A stretch of 64,000 nucleotides of DNA, taken from Thalassia testudinum. Lineage: Eukaryota > Streptophyta > Magnoliopsida > Alismatales > Hydrocharitaceae. How positions within the stretch are numbered: position 1 is the first letter of the stretch; each line of letters begins with the position of its first letter. The notes beneath the pieces are model-generated. The model searched no databases. It saw only the letters and a list, made by a program, of their open reading frames with translations, and was not told the DNA's origin. The stretch lies in NCBI GenBank assembly GCA_037157565.1, contig JAZHRO010000012.1, forward strand, positions 56,907,501-56,971,500, written 5' to 3'. The position numbers and the translations under genes are program-made. Positions 33,801-43,800 of this stretch are shown piece by piece.

Positions 33801-33924
33801 TGCCACAAACTTAGTTCGAACTACTCCTGCTGCAGTAATTACATTTACTAGCTTTGAGATGATTCATAGATTCTTGATTACCTTATTCCCTACTGAACCG
33901 CAAACTCATGCGTTGCAATCGTAA
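21803..33924 (+). CDS. NDT1: NDT1-type NAD+ transporter, mitochondrial carrier family (9 exons, 319 aa)
   Basis: The spliced protein is a full mitochondrial carrier with six predicted membrane helices in three repeats. The signature motifs are [11 protein letters not shown] (repeat 1), [11 protein letters not shown] (repeat 2, with the Trp seen in the NAD/pyrimidine-nucleotide branch) and YPHEVVRSRLQ (repeat 3). Blocks such as [31 protein letters not shown] and FYRGCATNL match plant NDT1, which exchanges NAD+ for AMP/ADP across an organelle membrane. Exons are 21803-21878, 21972-22067, 23794-23900, 24266-24314, 24496-24605, 25582-25676, 25753-25841, 25937-26031 and 33682-33924. All junction phases agree and the total is 960 nt with stop. 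Intron 2 has a GC donor. NDT2 is an alternative, but NDT1 is closer in length (about 312 aa in Arabidopsis). Confidence 0.93.
21972..22067 (+). CDS. NDT1: NDT1 exon 2
   Basis: Encodes [20 protein letters not shown], the first carrier signature, and [10 protein letters not shown]. Acceptor TTGCAG; donor is GC (AAAG/GCACGA), needed to keep phase with exon 3. Confidence 0.88.
23320..23458 (-). mobile_element. tRNA-derived SINE in NDT1 intron 2
   Basis: On the minus strand an A-box-like TGGTCGAATGATGG (near 23439-23452) is followed by a perfect B-box GGTTCGAAACC (23395-23405). The unit ends in an A-rich tail (plus-strand poly-T near 23320-23340). The family is not identified and no target duplication was found. 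Confidence 0.5.
23794..23900 (+). CDS. NDT1: NDT1 exon 3
   Basis: Encodes [19 protein letters not shown] and [17 protein letters not shown]; acceptor CCAG, donor GTAAGG. Confidence 0.93.
24266..24314 (+). CDS. NDT1: NDT1 exon 4
   Basis: Encodes [16 protein letters not shown]; acceptor TTTTAG, donor GTTAGT. Confidence 0.9.
24496..24605 (+). CDS. NDT1: NDT1 exon 5
   Basis: Encodes [19 protein letters not shown] and the second signature [11 protein letters not shown]; acceptor TGTTAG, donor GTCAGC. Confidence 0.93.
25582..25676 (+). CDS. NDT1: NDT1 exon 6
   Basis: Encodes [20 protein letters not shown] and IEEGIRGLY; acceptor TTGCAG, donor GTACAC. Confidence 0.93.
25753..25841 (+). CDS. NDT1: NDT1 exon 7
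   Basis: Encodes [20 protein letters not shown] and KIKFYLAKR. Of two nearby acceptors 7 nt apart, only the downstream one (AG at 25751-25752) keeps the frame. Confidence 0.9.
25937..26031 (+). CDS. NDT1: NDT1 exon 8
   Basis: Encodes [20 protein letters not shown] and [12 protein letters not shown], the first half of the third signature; donor GTAATC. Confidence 0.93.
26032..27779. other. NDT1 intron 8, left part, nothing recognised
   Basis: AT-rich intronic sequence without a coding frame, RNA gene or clear repeat. Confidence 0.6.
27780..28003 (+). repeat. Left LTR of the gag-only element
   Basis: Ends CCAACA directly before the primer site; TATATAAAGAG box near 27924. The left boundary is approximate. 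Confidence 0.7.
28456..28645. repeat. Minisatellite, about 55-60 bp unit, 3 copies, with (TG)n
   Basis: Each unit reads (TG)n, GGCCATTTTTAATCTCACAC, CTCCCGCCCAGTCCTGCC with small changes. It lies inside the gag-only element. Confidence 0.85.
28700..28862. repeat. Cluster of CGATAT / CGATATATCG palindromes
   Basis: Many copies of GATAT in both orientations, such as TATATCGCCGATATATCGCC and GATATGTCGGCGATATATCC. It may form hairpins. No transposon ends were recognised. Confidence 0.7.
29085..29880 (+). pseudogene. Copia-type gag remnant
   Basis: In broken frames the plus strand encodes [35 protein letters not shown] and [20 protein letters not shown], followed by an [20 protein letters not shown] segment. 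This is the usual layout of the Copia gag (UBN2/gag_2) domain. Several stops and frameshifts are present. Confidence 0.75.
30343..30550 (+). repeat. Right LTR of the gag-only element
   Basis: Shares the same blocks as 27780-28003, including the TATATAAAGAGG box and TCATTCTCGTTTTAATAAAA. Boundaries are approximate. Confidence 0.7.
30809..30817. repeat. 9-bp target site duplication TAGTATTTT, left
   Basis: Identical to 32508-32516, directly outside the inverted repeat. Confidence 0.88.
30818..31160. repeat. Left terminal inverted repeat of the Pack-MULE
   Basis: Pairs with the complement of 32158-32507. Shared blocks include AACTTTCGATA, CCCCATGTT, TGATATTTAC, GTTAAGGC, CACCTCCTCCTCCTC, GCTTTGGCCGCCA, GCCTCGAGGAC and GTGGAGAGGCAA. 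The inner limit is set where similarity fades. Confidence 0.85.
31142..32062 (+). pseudogene. Captured DEAD-box RNA helicase fragment, RH29/DBP10-like, 306-codon open frame
   Basis: The frame encodes an N-terminal acidic/basic region, then the Q-motif area ([13 protein letters not shown]), motif I altered to ACTDSGKT (usual TGSGKT), motif Ia as PTHDLALQT, a degraded Ib (TPSCLMH), an intact DEAD box ([12 protein letters not shown]) and motif III altered to SITMPSG. This order and the block [12 protein letters not shown] resemble the ribosome-biogenesis helicase RH29 (yeast Dbp10). TAG at 32060-32062 ends it before [15 protein letters not shown], and a second TAG follows; the C-terminal helicase domain is missing. 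ATPase function is unlikely. The ATG lies in the inverted repeat, so the first residues are not native helicase. Confidence 0.85.
32158..32507. repeat. Right terminal inverted repeat of the Pack-MULE
   Basis: Complement of 30818-31160 with scattered differences. Its inner 90 bp also read as continued helicase coding sequence. Confidence 0.85.
32508..32516. repeat. 9-bp target site duplication TAGTATTTT, right
   Basis: Identical to 30809-30817. Confidence 0.88.
32517..33681. other. NDT1 intron 8, right part, nothing recognised
   Basis: AT-rich intron sequence up to the exon 9 acceptor, with no gene or clear repeat. Confidence 0.6.
33682..33924 (+). CDS. NDT1: NDT1 exon 9 (last)
   Basis: Encodes [10 protein letters not shown], completing the third signature, then [20 protein letters not shown] and a short tail to TAA. 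Acceptor TGTGTAG. It lies 7,650 bp after exon 8. Confidence 0.95.
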   Translation: MVRSRLQEQGFHSVKRYKGVFDCIKKVYQAEGIPGFYRGCATNLVRTTPAAVITFTSFEMIHRFLITLFPTEPQTHALQS

Positions 33925-36900
33925 ATGTCCTGGTTACATAATTTGGAACGCGAGTATCATTCCAGCAGCCAAATCCCATCTTACATGTACCATATATCCA
34001 GCAGCTACAACTTGCCAGCACTATTGTGGGAATGGGAATTATAGATATTGACCGTATACAACTTAAAGAATAACCTTTCCAGCAAGTTGTAGATGGCACA
34101 GAGAAAATTACCCTAAATGGATGGTGACAAAGATGGTGGTAACAAGCTGCACGATTGACCAATGCAACAAGGCCTGCTCTTTATTACATGGTGGAATGTA
34201 ATTGTCCATTTTTTCTGTAGATGGAGCTCAACATTCATATGCTGTATAAGTTTTTGGGATTGGTACAAATTATACCAATCCGTGTACATCTGATACTTGA
34301 GTTGCTTCGCTTCTCCATAGGACCACGGGCATAGCAGTAAATTCTACACCTACCGTCGGTGCAGGATGTTCAAATTTGAGCGACGGTTAATATACGTTTG
34401 TAATATGCAAGAAGATTGATGTGCTGGACTTGTACATTGTGAGGTATCAGATCTCCATGGAAGAAGCATTCAATTCAGGTTCAATATTGCCTGACGATCC
34501 ATCTCATTACGTTCAGTTTGACCCTGGAACTGGCCTAAGTGCTTTTTTGTACAAAGTTGAGCAAGCCCATTTAATTTGTCATGTCATCATTGGGTTTTCT
34601 TGTTTGATATTTGGCTTCGCTAGCTAAAAAATTAACACTCGCTGCCAACTCCATCTTTCTGATTATTCAAAATCCATCATTAGTACAGCTGTTGTTCCCT
34701 GTCAACTTGTTCTTTGCATGTATACCGTACTGCAAACTTGTAAACTTGGGTAGCACCTTGGATTCCATTGCGCGAAATCGAACAACTTGACAAGGTTGGT
34801 TATTCTCAATTACCCATCGGATTTTGCATAAATGCCGCCGTAAGTAGTTGACATTACACGGTTACCCTACATTCTTGCTATTTACGTAACCCTACAAAGT
34901 TATTGCATGCACATGAGGCTTCTGTCCATATCTGTTACCTTTAGCAACTAACGGTTGTGCTTCTGAAAATAAATGTTCCTGTTATTATATCCATATATTT
35001 CTTGTTCTACCTCTGCATTTCTTATACCTCAATTCCTACCAGCTTCATCACTTGCTACGGCCCCTCCACCCCCATCACTTGCTCTCATCATTCTCTTTTG
35101 TGTTACTCACTGCACCCTCAACGACTGATATTTTTCCATTTGGGATCTCTGCCTATTTTTGAACCCAAGGACGAGGCCAATGTTGTGGTAGCGACCTGCG
35201 ACCAAAGATATTCCCTTCTAGCAAACAAAATTTAGGCCTTAAAAGTGGAAGATTGGTAATTTATGGCTCCACGCACGGATAATTAGGTTTCTAAACATGT
35301 GCTGTTTATTCAAAATATAATAGATTTTTATGCACTACTGTATATTATTCAAAGTAGGAGATTCGAGCCCCCACTAAATTCCATCTTTATTGTTGCGGTG
35401 ATTGTGTTAGGTCAGATCATGTTAGCTTGCAGATGGTGCACCTAAGCCTATCTATAAAGAAGCAGACTTAACAATGTGTCAGAATGGATTGGATCAGTAA
35501 AATTTTTTGACTCAAACTTGACCATGCACATGGAGACCTGACTAACTAGTCTGGTGCACTTTGGATTCGGTGTAAAAAATAATAAAAAAAAAGAAGCACT
35601 TTGGATTGACCATTCAATACCTCCATCTAAGTCAAACGACCTATTTTGTGATAATCTAAGATTACCCTTTCCTCTTCATTTTCTTTCCTATTTTCATGGT
35701 CACCTCTCTCCTCTCTCTCACAAGCATCTTTTGGCACAGGATGAGCATGTGATCCGTTGCTTAGATAAATCCTCGACCCATAGCCCTCCCTTGCAATCAA
35801 CAATACCAGGCTCCAAAATAAAATATAAAATGACAATCTCTTAATCTATCGTCTGATTCCTTGTGCTAGGAAATTATTAGGCTTTGGCTCGGAAATCAGA
35901 CTCCTCTTGTCGTCGCTTCTACACTTGGACGCTAAGGTTCCACGTTTCCTCATGAATATACTTGTATAAAACAAACATGCTTCATTTTTGTTGCACCGGT
36001 GAATATTGAGTTACGTTTCTCGAGGTAAAAAAGAAGGCACTGTCTTGAAATATTAAATTGACGATGACATTTATCCTATGTAAACTTATCCCCTCTAATA
36101 AGTCGGGACTTCAACTGAGAATCTACCGATCTACTAAGGTAATATAAACATGCTCACATTAAATTGATTAATTATGTATGACATGAGTCATGCTTGTTAG
36201 AGTATCGAAGTTCGAAATGCATTCTTTTCACCGGAAAGTATATCAAAGTCTTCTTTTGAGAGGGAAAAAAAAATTTATGACTTAAAATAATGGCCTTGAT
36301 CTAGCCAAGCACAAAAGGGTTAAGCTGACCAAATCCAAAGGAGGACAACCGAGAAAAACTTGCAACAAAGAAAATCGGCCTAAAAGACGTAATCCAAATA
36401 ACACACACCCATTGGAAACGCACATAACAAGCATTGATGGTAGCGACTGCAAGAGAGCTTTGTCCGTTGAGCACCTCCTTTCCCAGAGTGGATCAAATGT
36501 AGGACCGTGCTGCAAGAGATTGCCAACGAGGATGCTAGGGAGCTTTGACCTTAAAGCCACATGAACCCTTTCCTCAATGAAAGCTTCATGTACCGCAGGA
36601 AGACTTGGGCCTCATCTTCAGAGCCAAATGTGTTTCATTAGAGGAGGTGTTGAAGGCCAATAGTAGCAGCAAGGCCACAGGGCTAAACAACTGGTTTTGG
36701 GCATGCCACAGGGGCCAGTTGGGCAGCAATCAAGCAGGTTAAGGGCTGTAGAGATGGATTGAGAAGGCCAAAGTTGGCCACAAGGGCCAAGGGAAGCCTT
36801 GAAAGCCAACAGGGCCCTCTAGGGCCAGTGAGAAGCGGTGGTGGCTGCGAGAGGTGGTGAGGCCACAGTGGAAGGCCATGAAGGCTAAAGAGTCCGCGAG

Positions 36901-37677
36901 GGCTGCACATAGCTGTGACAGGCCACAAAGGGAGGTATGGCCATGCAGTGCACCAGGAGGCCAAGGGTGGCCACAAGGGCTGTAGGTGCTACAAGATACC
37001 ACATAAGATCACAGTGAAGAGCTGCTGCAGCTGGAGGGCCAATTGGAGGACATTAATGGCCATAGGGGTGACCACCAACAAAACCTCCACTGCACGATGA
37101 AGGGAAGGTTGTTGGTGGATTAGTTTTTTTTTTCGCCGGGGGTGGGGGAAGGAGAGGTGTGTGGCGTAGGCGGTGGTGGTACCCTGCAAACAAGGTGGGT
37201 CCACAACATACATGTGTGGGAAGGGGGTAAGCCACCACGACACCTTGGGCCAAGGCCTCCTTGACGCAAAAGGTGAGTTAGCGAGACCCACACCTTGTGG
37301 GCAACAGCATCATCTGCCTTGCATGGAAGAATAATTGCACAAGTTACATTACATGAATTCTGCAAAATCTACTTGAATGGTCTAATGGTTGAGTTGGTAA
37401 ACTCCCATCCAAGAGATCAAGATTTACATCTAACCTTACTCAAAAGCGAGAAAACAGAAAAAGCCTTCTACAGAAATACCCACTTTTCAGCAGCCTTGGA
37501 GCTGGAAAGGAACATAACCAACTTTGTTCAAGGATAGATATCATACTTTGATACAATTCAATACCTATGAATTGACCCCTTCACAGCCACCACCAAAACT
37601 GATTGTGCATATTTTTGACAAGAATAGGGGGCCTGGCTTATAGTATAAGAGCGTACACCATTTACCACATTATATAT
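33925..37677. other. Convergent intergenic region between NDT1 and VHA-a
   Basis: It holds the 3' UTRs of both genes, whose ends cannot be fixed. No credible gene is seen. A segment at 36590-37290 is rich in GGCCA/CCACA words and GC compared with its surroundings, and may be an unassigned repeat. A G-rich run (GCCGGGGGTGGGGGAAGG) occurs near 37134-37152. Confidence 0.6.
37377..37445 (+). mobile_element. Possible tRNA-derived SINE fragment
   Basis: TGGTCTAATGGTTGAGTTGG and AACTCCCATCCAAGAGATC resemble the tRNA-like head (A-box side) of plant SINEs; the B-box is degenerate. Weak call. Confidence 0.35.
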
Positions 37678-37882
37678 CTAACTAAGTTCCTCTGGCAGAA
37701 GGGCAAAGGAAAATGGAGAGAATTTGTAGCCATCACCCATGTAGAATTTGTTCTGGAACTCCACCCAATGAAGCCTCAAGGCATGAAGGAAGGCACTCAG
37801 AGTTTCCATCACAAGAAGTACACCAATCGTTGCACATAGAAATATCACAAACCCAATGATAAGGATGATGATGTTGTTGTAC
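37678..37882 (-). CDS. VHA-a: VHA-a last exon
   Basis: Encodes [40 protein letters not shown] and [20 protein letters not shown], ending LPEELS and TAG. Confidence 0.95.
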
Positions 37883-40800
37883 CTGATATGAAACAAGGTG
37901 GTTTGGACTCAGTGATATTCAGATAGATATTAAGATGCCAGTGTTAATAATCTATTTTAAAGGAAACAAAGGCAATGCTTACCCCCATGCAAGGATTAGG
38001 ACTTTCTCATAGAATACAGTTGATAATTCCGAGTGAGCAAGGCTAGAAGTATCAAAAATTGGGTCAGATAAATCAAACATTAACCTCGCATGTGTTGAGT
38101 GCAAATTCTAATCTGCTAATACTAGATACATCCAATTTTGGCAGTTTCAAGATGCTTATTGTTGTGGGGAAAACCATAATCCAAATATAACATTTTGCTA
38201 CAAAATGGCATACCAAAACATTTCCGTAACTTTGTATTACCATTCATTTTAGGCTTTCTTAAAATACTGCTTGACTCTCATTAAGTTGCTGCTAATTAGA
38301 TATTTGGTATTAAGAGATGAGGTGAAGTAGTCCTGAACTATCAATAACACCAAAAAGTAGCTAAAATCATCTTAGAGTAGGTGGTTTCATTTAAGTTTTC
38401 AAGCATGGTGTAACTGCTAGACCTACCTGAGAGCCCATAATCGAAGATATGAAGCAGTGTTGGAGACAGATTCAAGGACAAATTCTATTGTATGTATTAG
38501 CTGGTGAACAAAAACTTCAGTAAAATCAAACTCCTCGTGGCCATGAGCACCATGATCTGCTTCTATATCAAGGGTCTCGGAATCAGTAGTCTGAAGCATG
38601 GTGTAGGCTTGACCTTGGTGATACTGAGAGACATGGAACAATCACAAATAAGTGGAAGGACACTACACGAGTCCAAAAACCTACAGAGATAGCATACTTC
38701 TTCATGTTGCTTCTTCAGGAGAAAGGGCTTTGGAAACAGCATCCATGGTACAGCCACAAGAGCTAGGAGCAACAGTACAAGCTGGACATGAAATAAGAAT
38801 AAGCAGGCAGAATAATAATTATAGTGAATATTGTCTAGAAGGATAAGAAATCTATAACCAAAGGCATGCCTGGAGAGCTTTCTGGCCAGGAATGAGCTGA
38901 TTTTCCCCAAGATCATCAGTGGGGCTGAGGAACATATATATCATAATATGGTACAGATCAGCTGCAGAGCCGGTGCACCATTTAACTATGATCAAGACTG
39001 AGAGGTAGCCAAACAAACTGTTGAGGAATATCATCTGAGGGACAAATTGATACCTGTGAACAATTTCAGGAGAAATGAAGTTAAGTTCGATGTGGTAGCT
39101 AACATTCTATAGAGAAGGTAATTGATAAGGAAACAACGAATCAAGCCAAGACATGAATCCATGGTGACAAAAGATGGATGCTGAATAATGAAAAACGTAC
39201 TCACCAGATATTTATGTTATTGCTGTCAAACTTTGCATTGAAGTAACTCAAAATAATGCCAAAGTTCATCTGAGCAACACCAATGAGGATAGACAGCTTC
39301 ATTTTCAATGAATTTAAAAATGGCAACTCACTACGGCTACCAAGCCATACAGGATCAACACCAAATGGATAAGTTCGGTGCACTTTAACCAAGCCCGCTG
39401 TTGTTGCATCACTGTAATGAAGATCTGTGAGTAATTTATTACGTTGGACACCCAGTAAGTAGGCAGAGAAGGAAAGTCATGCAGTGAGTATTTACAAAGA
39501 AAGTGAGACCCTCTTGAGGCAAAAAGTAGAGAGAGTGAGAGCAGGGGGAGGGGGGGAATATATATATATATATATATATATCATTGAAGGATACGCTCTA
39601 TACCTGCATGATGGATCTCTACAATCGTATGCAGATTTCCCAAACAGGTGAAAGGGTACCGAAAAGAATTCATTATAAACCAATCCTGTATAGATTGAAA
39701 ACAAAGCCATCATCAATATGACATAGCGCCCCCCAAATGTCATCTCCATGATGTCCCCAAGCTTCTGTTAAACAGGAAAGCGAGCACTGGTTAGATGGAT
39801 TATTGCCAATTTGCAGAGAAGAGTGTTAACAGTAGTATTTAAAAAATCCAAGTGCAATATATATAAAAAATAGCTGATAGATTGATTTTGAATGGTATAA
39901 CAGTAGTTCTTCCAAAAAATGTGTACCAGAATCAAAATTAAGCAGGTCTTTCTATCTCTGAGGTGTAATTAGAGGTCAATTTTCACTCAGAAAACAAAGG
40001 TAGTTCTTGGAGTGAACCTTCAAGACATGCTTGAAACTAAATTTCAGTTCATGCAAATCAACTTCCAAAACTGTCAATTTCAACATGCATCAACAACGAA
40101 GTCTCTCTTTTTCAAAAAAAAAAAAAAAAAAAACAATAATAAAGTCTTTCCAAATGGTGTCAGCTACAACATAGTGCTTACAAGATACTTAGTAGTGGAC
40201 TTGCTTTTATGGTTGTATGATCTATTATTGATGGTACAGGGTGGAGCCTGTACAGGTTCATGGAACTAACCTGACTAGAGAGTTTCTTCTCCTTCAGGAT
40301 AAGGTACAATGTAGCAAGCAGCATGCATATACCATGGCCCCAATCGCCAAACATTATTGCAAACAAAAAGGGAAAAGTTATAATAGTGAATACACCAGGG
40401 TTGGCTTCCTGATACCTGGCCATGCTGAAACAGAAACATGATATTCAGTTACACTATCAGAAGAACATTTTAACAATCCTTACATGCAAAGGTTAGCAAT
40501 TGAATAGAAGTATAAAGAAACAAAAAACCACAAGAATATATAAAGAAAACAGTCAAATCAATATCAGCTGAAGCTGTTAGATTTTCATTTTCTGGCAAAC
40601 ATACAACAAATAGTGCTCGATTGGTGATGTAAGAATATGAATCCAGACTTGATTGGTTTGAGCTTATCGATATCGATGTGGAAGATTTGCCTGAGTAAAG
40701 TTTGTCTCTGTTTCTTTGTTCCTTTTGTCCAAGTCACTTCTTTTTTTTCTTTGTGAGTATTGGGAGGAATATCCCCATTCATTTATTCCATAGGTGTTTC

Positions 40801-43800
40801 CATTGTTCATTTGAAGAAATTGAAGCCCTGCTGATTTTTATTGGATGATCATGATACTACCCAAAGACTGAAATTCTTGATCCGAAGAAGATTACCATTT
40901 TAGTTTCATAAGATACCAAAGGGGATGATGATTGACTCATTTCATACCAGAAATCATCATACGAAATCTTTTGAGAACATGGATTCATATTTCTCTATTT
41001 CCTTTGCAAGCGCCCCCCCCTCAAATAGACGTGTACTCCTCTCATTTATCTTTGAGAAGAAATATAGAGAAAACACACCCATAGGACGCTTCTCCTGTGG
41101 TTTTCTCCTAGCTCCTCGTGAGTAGGATTTCCACGCAAACCCAAGCATTCCTTCATTTGTTATGCTTTGATATTTATGCTTCCGCATTATTTAAATATTT
41201 TAATTTGGTTTCAGAGCAAGTTCTAATCTTGGATTTTGTTCTAAAGTTTTAGATATATTCCATTATTTGTCACCATTTTGTCTTTAATTTTGAGAGAGGA
41301 GGGGAAACCCTAATCTCTCCATGCAAGAGAGGAGATCATGATGGCCCTGAGGTGCGTGGAGACAAGGAGATGTGGCGACGATTGTTGGCACCAACCTCAA
41401 CAGAGACATCGCCATAGCTGTCAAGGGCAAGGATCCGAGCAGATTCAATCCTCGCCCTATAGAGTCGCCATTGTGCAACCAAGTAGGATGTGACTTGCAT
41501 TCCCCAACGCTACCACCGTCGTGGAGGTTTACTACGACGAGAAAAGGATGAAGAAGGCGAAGGGACGACTGTAACCCGCGGCGAAGGAGCTGAAGGAGAA
41601 GCTTGCTCTGATCTGAGAGCAATAGCCAAGAAGGAGAGGGCCTTTAGTCGTTGGTGGCACCGATGCGGTTTGTAGTAACATTGCCGTTGCACCGAAGAGG
41701 GCCTTGTGGAGGCAAGGCGACGACTACTGCAGGGAGGAGGAGCACCATCACGTCCAACGGGCTACAGAGGGCGACGAAGGAGGTCCTGATCGAGCACTGC
41801 CTCCGTGACGACACTCCCGGCGACTCCGCTACTTTGATGACGACGACAGCAAGCTCGAGCTAGAGCTCGAGCACAAGGAGGAAGAGGTTGGAGACGACGA
41901 CTCGGACGAGAGGCACTCGTCAGAGGAGAAACGTTGCAATGCGTGAAGAGGCCGGAGGCGTAATTGACGGTGAGGCTGATGCGTGCGTCACGAGTTGAGA
42001 AGGAGGAGCATCAGCTATGTTGTTTGGTTGTCCCTAACCCTGGAGATCGAGAGGTTTTTTTTTTTTTTAAAGGAAATGAAGAGAGAAGAAAAAAAAAGGG
42101 AAAGAAGAAAAAGGGAGAAATAGTAAAAAAAAGAATGAGAGAAAAGAAAGGACAAAGGAAAAAAAAAAGAAAAGAAAAAGGAAAAAAATGGAAAGGAAAA
42201 AGAAAAAAAAAGAGAAAAAGATTAAAAAAAAGTAGAAGAAAATTTCAAAAAAAAGATAATGAAAAAGAAAAAAAAGGTGATGAGGTTTATGTTTAAGAGA
42301 AGAAATGGAGAAGTCTTCTCTAATTTTTTCAAGTTTTATTTTCTTCTTGTTATTATTGTTATTATTGTCTTCTCCCATTAGAGTATAGGAGAAAGGGGGA
42401 GTGTAGAAACCTTTTATAGTCATCCCCCATTTGGGAGTTCCTTTTGTTCATGGATTACACATGAGAAACCTAACTCTGGGAGGTCCAAAGTTTCGATGTC
42501 CTTAGAGGAATAACTCATTTCAAGTTTCTATGTGGGCGATCTAGTTTCGTGGACTCCAAAGAGGGAGATCCACCTTCGAGGTCTTCAGAGGAAGATCCAA
42601 TTTCAGGGATACTAAACGGGGAGCTATTAGCACCAGATCTTCAGAGATAGCCACAGATCTTTCAGCAACTCCAGCCTTTGTTCCTGCCTGTGTAGAGTGG
42701 GTTCCTTTGTGTTACAAGCTGAACATTCCATGCTCTAGCTTGAGGGAGAGTATTAAGAGAATTGAGTGGTTGTTTAGTGTCACATTGGAAAGAGTGGACT
42801 TTGTGTGTGTGATGACATATAAATAGGCATGTACTCCTTCCATTTATTTTTTAGAAGAAATACAGAGAAAACACGGCCATAGGGTGCTTCTCCCATGATT
42901 TTTTCCTCGCTCATGAGTGAGATTTTCATGTAAATCCAAGCATTCCTTGATTTGTTATGCTTTAATATTTATTACTTCTACATTATTTAAATATTTTAAC
43001 TATACTCTTGCCTCCTCAAAAGCACTTCTTTTGCACTTACTAGCCATGATTTTCCAGACCATCTTGCTTTTCACTATCCTGTATTTTCTTTAAACCCCTT
43101 TCTTGTACTTACACATAAAGTTGTAGCTTGCAGCTCACAGGTGGAAAGAGCAACAGGAAAACACATAAATCACAAAAGAAAATATTCTGTGGTTGCTATC
43201 AGTAAAACATATTCTGCTTAACTTCATTTTGCAAATATTGAGTGTACGCCTGCTTGTGTAACTTTATACGAGGACTCGTTCTAGTAACACAAGGCACTTT
43301 GAATAAAAATCTGCATCACAGCTTTGAACTCTTAGGTCTCATTTGATAAGAAGAATAAATTTGTGGAATAAGTAAAAAAATATGGAAGAAGTGGAATAAA
43401 TAGTAAAATAAGTGAGTTAACCCATTTAGATGTTAGGCGTATTAAATGACATGTTAAAGTTATTTCACAAATAGGGGTGGAATAAGTTTCAGGCATGTTA
43501 ACTCGTTTCTGAGTGTGTTATGTTCCAGGTATGTTAAACACTTAACACGCGAAACAAACAGGGCCTTAAACTTTAGTTTTTGGTTATGAATGAACTGAGT
43601 GCACCCAGGCTATCCAGCATATGCTTTTCGTAGATGACTAGTGGATGAGTCTAGGATTGGATGCAATGGTAAAAACTAGAAAATTGGAGAGCCCATGAAA
43701 GCTGAAGTTTCCAACTTGGTAGAACAACTGTACGGAATGCCAGGTGTATTGTGCGAGAAGACCCAAATGAGACATTATGTTCCCATGAGATACTCTGATG

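Noticed and set aside
34421..34627. Small frame downstream of NDT1
   Set aside because: Lies in the probable 3' UTR or intergenic DNA with no homology signal.
41964..42296. Lys-rich 110-codon frame
   Set aside because: It is the translation of a purine-only tract; low complexity, no domain.
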